NCBI RefSeq assembly: GCF_023065955.2
Contig: NW_026622875.1
Span: forward strand, 15,975,001-16,039,000
Source of the DNA: Ursus arctos
Taxonomy: Eukaryota > Chordata > Mammalia > Carnivora > Ursidae
Direction: 5' to 3'
DNA length: 64,000 nucleotides
Shown in pieces: positions 60,533 to 64,000 of the stretch. The notes below the pieces were generated by a model that was not told where the DNA came from, searched no databases, and worked only from the letters and a program-made list of their open reading frames with translations. The stretch's first letter is position 1. Every line of letters begins with the position of its first letter. Made by a program: the position numbers and the translations under genes.

Positions 60533-60762
60533 AATATAGAGACTTTAAGGAGTGCCTGGGTGGTTCGGTTGGTTAAGTGTCCGACACTTGAATTTGGCTC
60601 AGGTCATGATCTCTGAGTGGTGGGAACGAGCCCTGTGTCTGGCCCCACCTCAACAGGGAGTCTGCTTGGGATTCTTTCTCTCCCTCTGCCCCTCATCCTG
60701 TTCTCTCTTTCTAAAATAAATAAATAAATAAATCTTTAAAAAGATATATAGAGAGACTTTAA
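60533..60762 (+). mobile_element. CAN-SINE, older subfamily
   Basis: Body about 60549-60745: head GGAGTGCCTGGGTGGTTCGG, TTGAATTTGGCTCAGGTCATG, a diverged middle, and an (AAAT)n tail with AATCTTT. Flanks share ATATAGAGACTTTAA / ATATAGAGAGACTTTAA. The TTGAATTTGGCTCAGG box marks a subfamily older than the bear-type copies. Confidence 0.92.
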
Positions 60763-60819
60763 AAAACATTCCAGGAAAGAAGTTTTAGAGTAGGAAGAAG
60801 CCTTACTAAATCAAATTTA

Positions 60820-60935
60820 TTCATTTTATAGGTAAGAACACTGAAATCTCAAAAGGTCAAGACTTGGTGACAGTGAAATTGTTAGTGGCATAGTCAGGGT
60901 AAGAGGTGAATTTCCGGTCACCCAAATCAGGGCAA
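60820..60935 (-). mobile_element. MIR-like SINE, antisense
   Basis: ATTTTATAGGTAAGAACACTG, then AAGGTCAAGACTTGGTGACAG and a TAAGAGGTGAATTTCCGGTCA phrase fit reverse MIR, strongly decayed. Confidence 0.4.
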
Positions 60936-60939
60936 TTTC

Positions 60940-63900
60940 TTAATTGATATTACTGACTTTCATTTCATGCCTCATACAATCTAGAGTACTTCTAGTTAAT
61001 AATTTATTCTATTGTCCCCTTTTTGTCTATAGATGATTTTACTTGTAATGTGAGTAAGTTCCATTAATGAAGTTGTTATCAACATTCACGGTGTTTAAAT
61101 CTGCACTTTTAACTTAAGGCTAGTTAATTCTTTTAAAATTTATATTACTATTTTCCATAAAATGCACGGATGTATTGATCTTTAGTATGATTTGACGGTG
61201 ATCAAATTCATTGTTTAATACTTATGTTCTAACCGACTCCAAAAAGGATATACAAAAAAGGATGACATGAAAGCAAGTATCACAGAACGGTAAGCCAATA
61301 AAGCATAAGAAAGAATGGAGAGTCAAGTAGTATAAAGACAGAAGAGAGATACGATTATGCCATAAAAACTAATGTATTCTAGGCTTTCCCAACAAAATTT
61401 CAATTTGAGCTTCCTGAGAACCAAGGAGAAAGGAGGAACAAAATGGTTTATAGAACTCTCACACAACAAAAAGAGATTGTCTCCCCTTTCGTTTTATCTC
61501 AGGAAACTCAGATCTAAAACACACATGACATATCACCATTTTAATGATTCTACTCTTTTCTTTTGTCTGTTTTCTTAGCATGAGCGTCCTAAGAAGAATT
61601 ACTCATGTGAATTTTAAGTAAAAGATAATGAATAGCATAAGACATAGGATCTTTTTTCTTAGTCACTTTATTATTTTTATTTTAATATCTAATGCAGATG
61701 TTTTGTTCATGACTTTCCTACTTCGGTTCTAGATTAACGGTGTGACATAATTTAAAATCAAATAATTATTGTATATAATCCTATAGAGGCAATTTTGTGC
61801 AAAGCCGTGCTAATAAAATGTGAGTTTGCAGCTTTCTGATGCCATACAATAGTGATTGGAATGTAGATAGCAAAGAATAATTGTATTTTATAAATTTAGA
61901 TACAAAAGCATAAGTGTAAAAATACACTTAAAGTTATTCTACGAACAAAAGGTATTTTTCTGTCTAAACATGTTGTACAAAGTTTTGTTTGATCTTTAAA
62001 AGTACAAAGAAACTTTTTCATTGAGTTGAACACTTGCAATTTTCTGTGTCTTAACACATTCAGTTCAATTATTATAAAGTGGGGAAGATAATTTTTTATA
62101 ATCTTTGTACAACTCAGAAATGTTCGCACAATTTTTTAAAAGTTCAAAAGCAATTACTGTAGTACAACAAAGCAAAGGATTTTAAAGATATTATTTCAAA
62201 TTGTTAAGCCAAAAGGAGTTTATGCTTTCAAAATCTGCATCCTCCAACAACTACCATGATGGGAATAAACCTCTTCCCTCCCCCTAAAACTTCACGTCAA
62301 CCCCTTACATGTGTTTTATTGGATTGAGCTGTAAGTTTTCACTCTTTTGCTAAATATTCTCTATTCTCTGTCCCATTTCTTAGCTCATGCCTGGAATGTA
62401 GGCATGGGCTAAGATCACTAAGATCACTCCTGGTCTCAAGGACTGCTCCCCTACAGGTTACCAGGGCCTTCCTACACACGGATCTTTCCTGAGTCCCAAC
62501 CCTACACTTCACTCTGTTGCTTTCCTGTGTCCCAAACCAGTCTCTCTTGGTTCAACTGACCCTGCACTTTTCTCACTGCTCTTCTCTGTTGTTATTCATG
62601 TTTCTCTTCCCTTACACTGCTGTTTTCTCTTACAGGAACTCACGTTTCTGTTCTTGATATCTACAATTTTAACTTAGCAGTTTTATTAAATTAGTACCTT
62701 CATTGCTTAGCTTTTATTTTTTATCCCGATTACTTCTAACTGTGGAACTCCATTCATAACCACTGTCTTTGTCTCTGTGCCGGTTCGCAGCTCACACAAG
62801 TCCACATAAGGAGTACTCAAATGCAATCAATACATCCAACAGGGAAATTATTTCTTCCTCCAAGACCAGTACTCCTTTCGAAGAGCTCTGTTTCCATCAG
62901 AGGTATCAACATTAGCAATCTCTTAAACTGGAAAGCCCAGATAATGTTTTTCCTTCATATCTTGTATAAAACTATTTTAATATTGTCATCAATTCCTTCC
63001 AAATGTATCAGAAAGAAGAAAATCACACAGACCAATTTAAACCAAATCCCCACAGCTGAGCACAGAAGTTAAGTCTCGAAAGTGATAAACACTAGTTTAC
63101 TAACTTCCATTGGACCTCTACAGTTGCTTACCCGGACTTTTATTTCATTTTGTAAGGGTTCCATGAATGTTTCAGTAAGGGTTATTCATGCCTTCTTTTC
63201 ATACAATCTCAAATCTTCATTTTACCCGACTTTTGGTGGACAATCTCAGATACAACTCTATGGAGAAGATTTAAAGATGGCACCTTCAAAGAAACAGTGA
63301 CCTCAATTCAGGAGCCCATCAAAATTTATTAGTCAAAGATTAGGCCTAGAATCAGACTAAGTTATATTCAAATACTGCAGTTATGGAAACTTAAACATTT
63401 TATGCCCAAGATGAGTATATTTTCGGTGGTATGTCTCTTGCCTGGAATATTGTAGATTATGCCATATCTATTACGAATGTTAGTAAGGAATAGAAAACCC
63501 ATCCATAGAGGTTTAAACAAATGCGGTGCTGTTTTTGTTACCTAACAAGGTGCCTCAGGTGAGCAGTTGCTGGTGCTGGTTGAGCAGCTCAGTGAAGTGA
63601 CGCCGACACTGTTTTCTTGGTGGCTCCCGTTGATACACCTGCATTCCAACAAGAAGAAGCAAGCAAAGGGATCTGAGGAAGGCAACAGGCTTCCCAGGAT
63701 TGCACGGCTGGCTTTCTCTTCAATGTCATCCTTCAGAACTCTCATATGATCTTCTTCCAACTGAAATGTGTCTGCGACTGGGGATTACGTTTACCAATAA
63801 TATCCATATGCTTCCTTCGGTCCAAATTATGCTTTTTTTCCCCCAAAGCTTACCTAAAATCTCAACTCCTTCATAAAAATTTGTCCAGCTGCTCCTGACC

Positions 63901-64000
63901 ACACACATCCCTAATTCCTGCAGCTTTCCATTTCAATTATAGCAGTCCCATGCAGTATACTATTAATATTTCCATGCCCTACTATTTTCCATTTAATGCT
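60940..64000. other. Unique sequence, nothing firmly identified
   Basis: No SINE, L1 or LTR recognised. A pyrimidine-rich segment at 62440-62650 ends in an acceptor-like CTCTTACAG near 62635, but no exon downstream is convincing. Open frames at 62821-63072, 63082-63300, 63542-63760 (-) and 63567-63749 overlap one another and show no family resemblance. The block 63540-63720 is more GC-rich than its flanks. Confidence 0.4.

Noticed and set aside
1..64000. CRISPR array, phage, operon or other prokaryotic system
   Set aside because: No regularly spaced direct repeats with unique spacers, no dense gene packing and no bacterial gene families; the repeats are those of a carnivore genome.

Overview
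This window looks like a non-coding stretch of a carnivore nuclear genome, most likely a bear. It is AT-rich and has no long or family-recognisable reading frame: the longest open frame is 143 codons and matches nothing I know. It carries microsatellites and mammalian interspersed repeats. The lineage call rests on about twelve CAN-SINEs (tRNA-Lys-derived SINEs restricted to Carnivora). Several of them share a body ending in CTCTCTCGCTGGCTGTCTC and an (AAAT)n-rich tail, the form I associate with the ursid/panda SINEC1_AMe subfamily. I recognised the repeat families by eye; no database was searched.

Layout. 1-19,000 has no CAN-SINE and no recognisable L1, only old MIR-like and L2-like fragments and simple repeats. 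Inside it lie a complex, moderately GC-rich block (3.2-4.4 kb), a very CpG-dense islet (6.40-6.60 kb) and another complex block (6.7-7.9 kb). These look like long-range regulatory DNA of the kind found around developmental genes. 19-25 kb holds a young SINE, a HAL1/L1 ORF1-like remnant and antisense L1 3' ends. At 25,132-25,222 there is a 91-bp segment with good splice sites on both sides, open in two of three frames. It is the best exon candidate in the window.

26.9-34.3 kb is a composite L1 graveyard: an antisense L1 3' UTR, then an L1 5'-UTR-like segment with a decayed tandem repeat, an ORF2 fragment, an L1 with ORF1 and ORF2 parts joined across a deletion and an intact-looking 3' end, and finally an endonuclease-region fragment. 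35-38.6 kb holds four SINEs, including two stacked in the same target site so that three copies of one target duplication remain, plus a MaLR-type LTR and a MIR. 38.65-46.55 kb is again free of recent insertions and ends in a homeodomain-motif-rich, CpG-bearing block (45.2-45.9 kb) that could be an enhancer or a non-coding first exon. 46.5-53 kb holds SINEs, two MaLR-type LTRs and an unexplained GC-rich block (50.5-52.1 kb). 56.3-59.4 kb is a 5'-truncated antisense L1 interrupted by a SINE. The last 3 kb shows little.

No gene can be asserted with confidence. The window is best read as intergenic or intronic DNA with two insertion-poor blocks that may be under constraint, separated by repeat-rich DNA.
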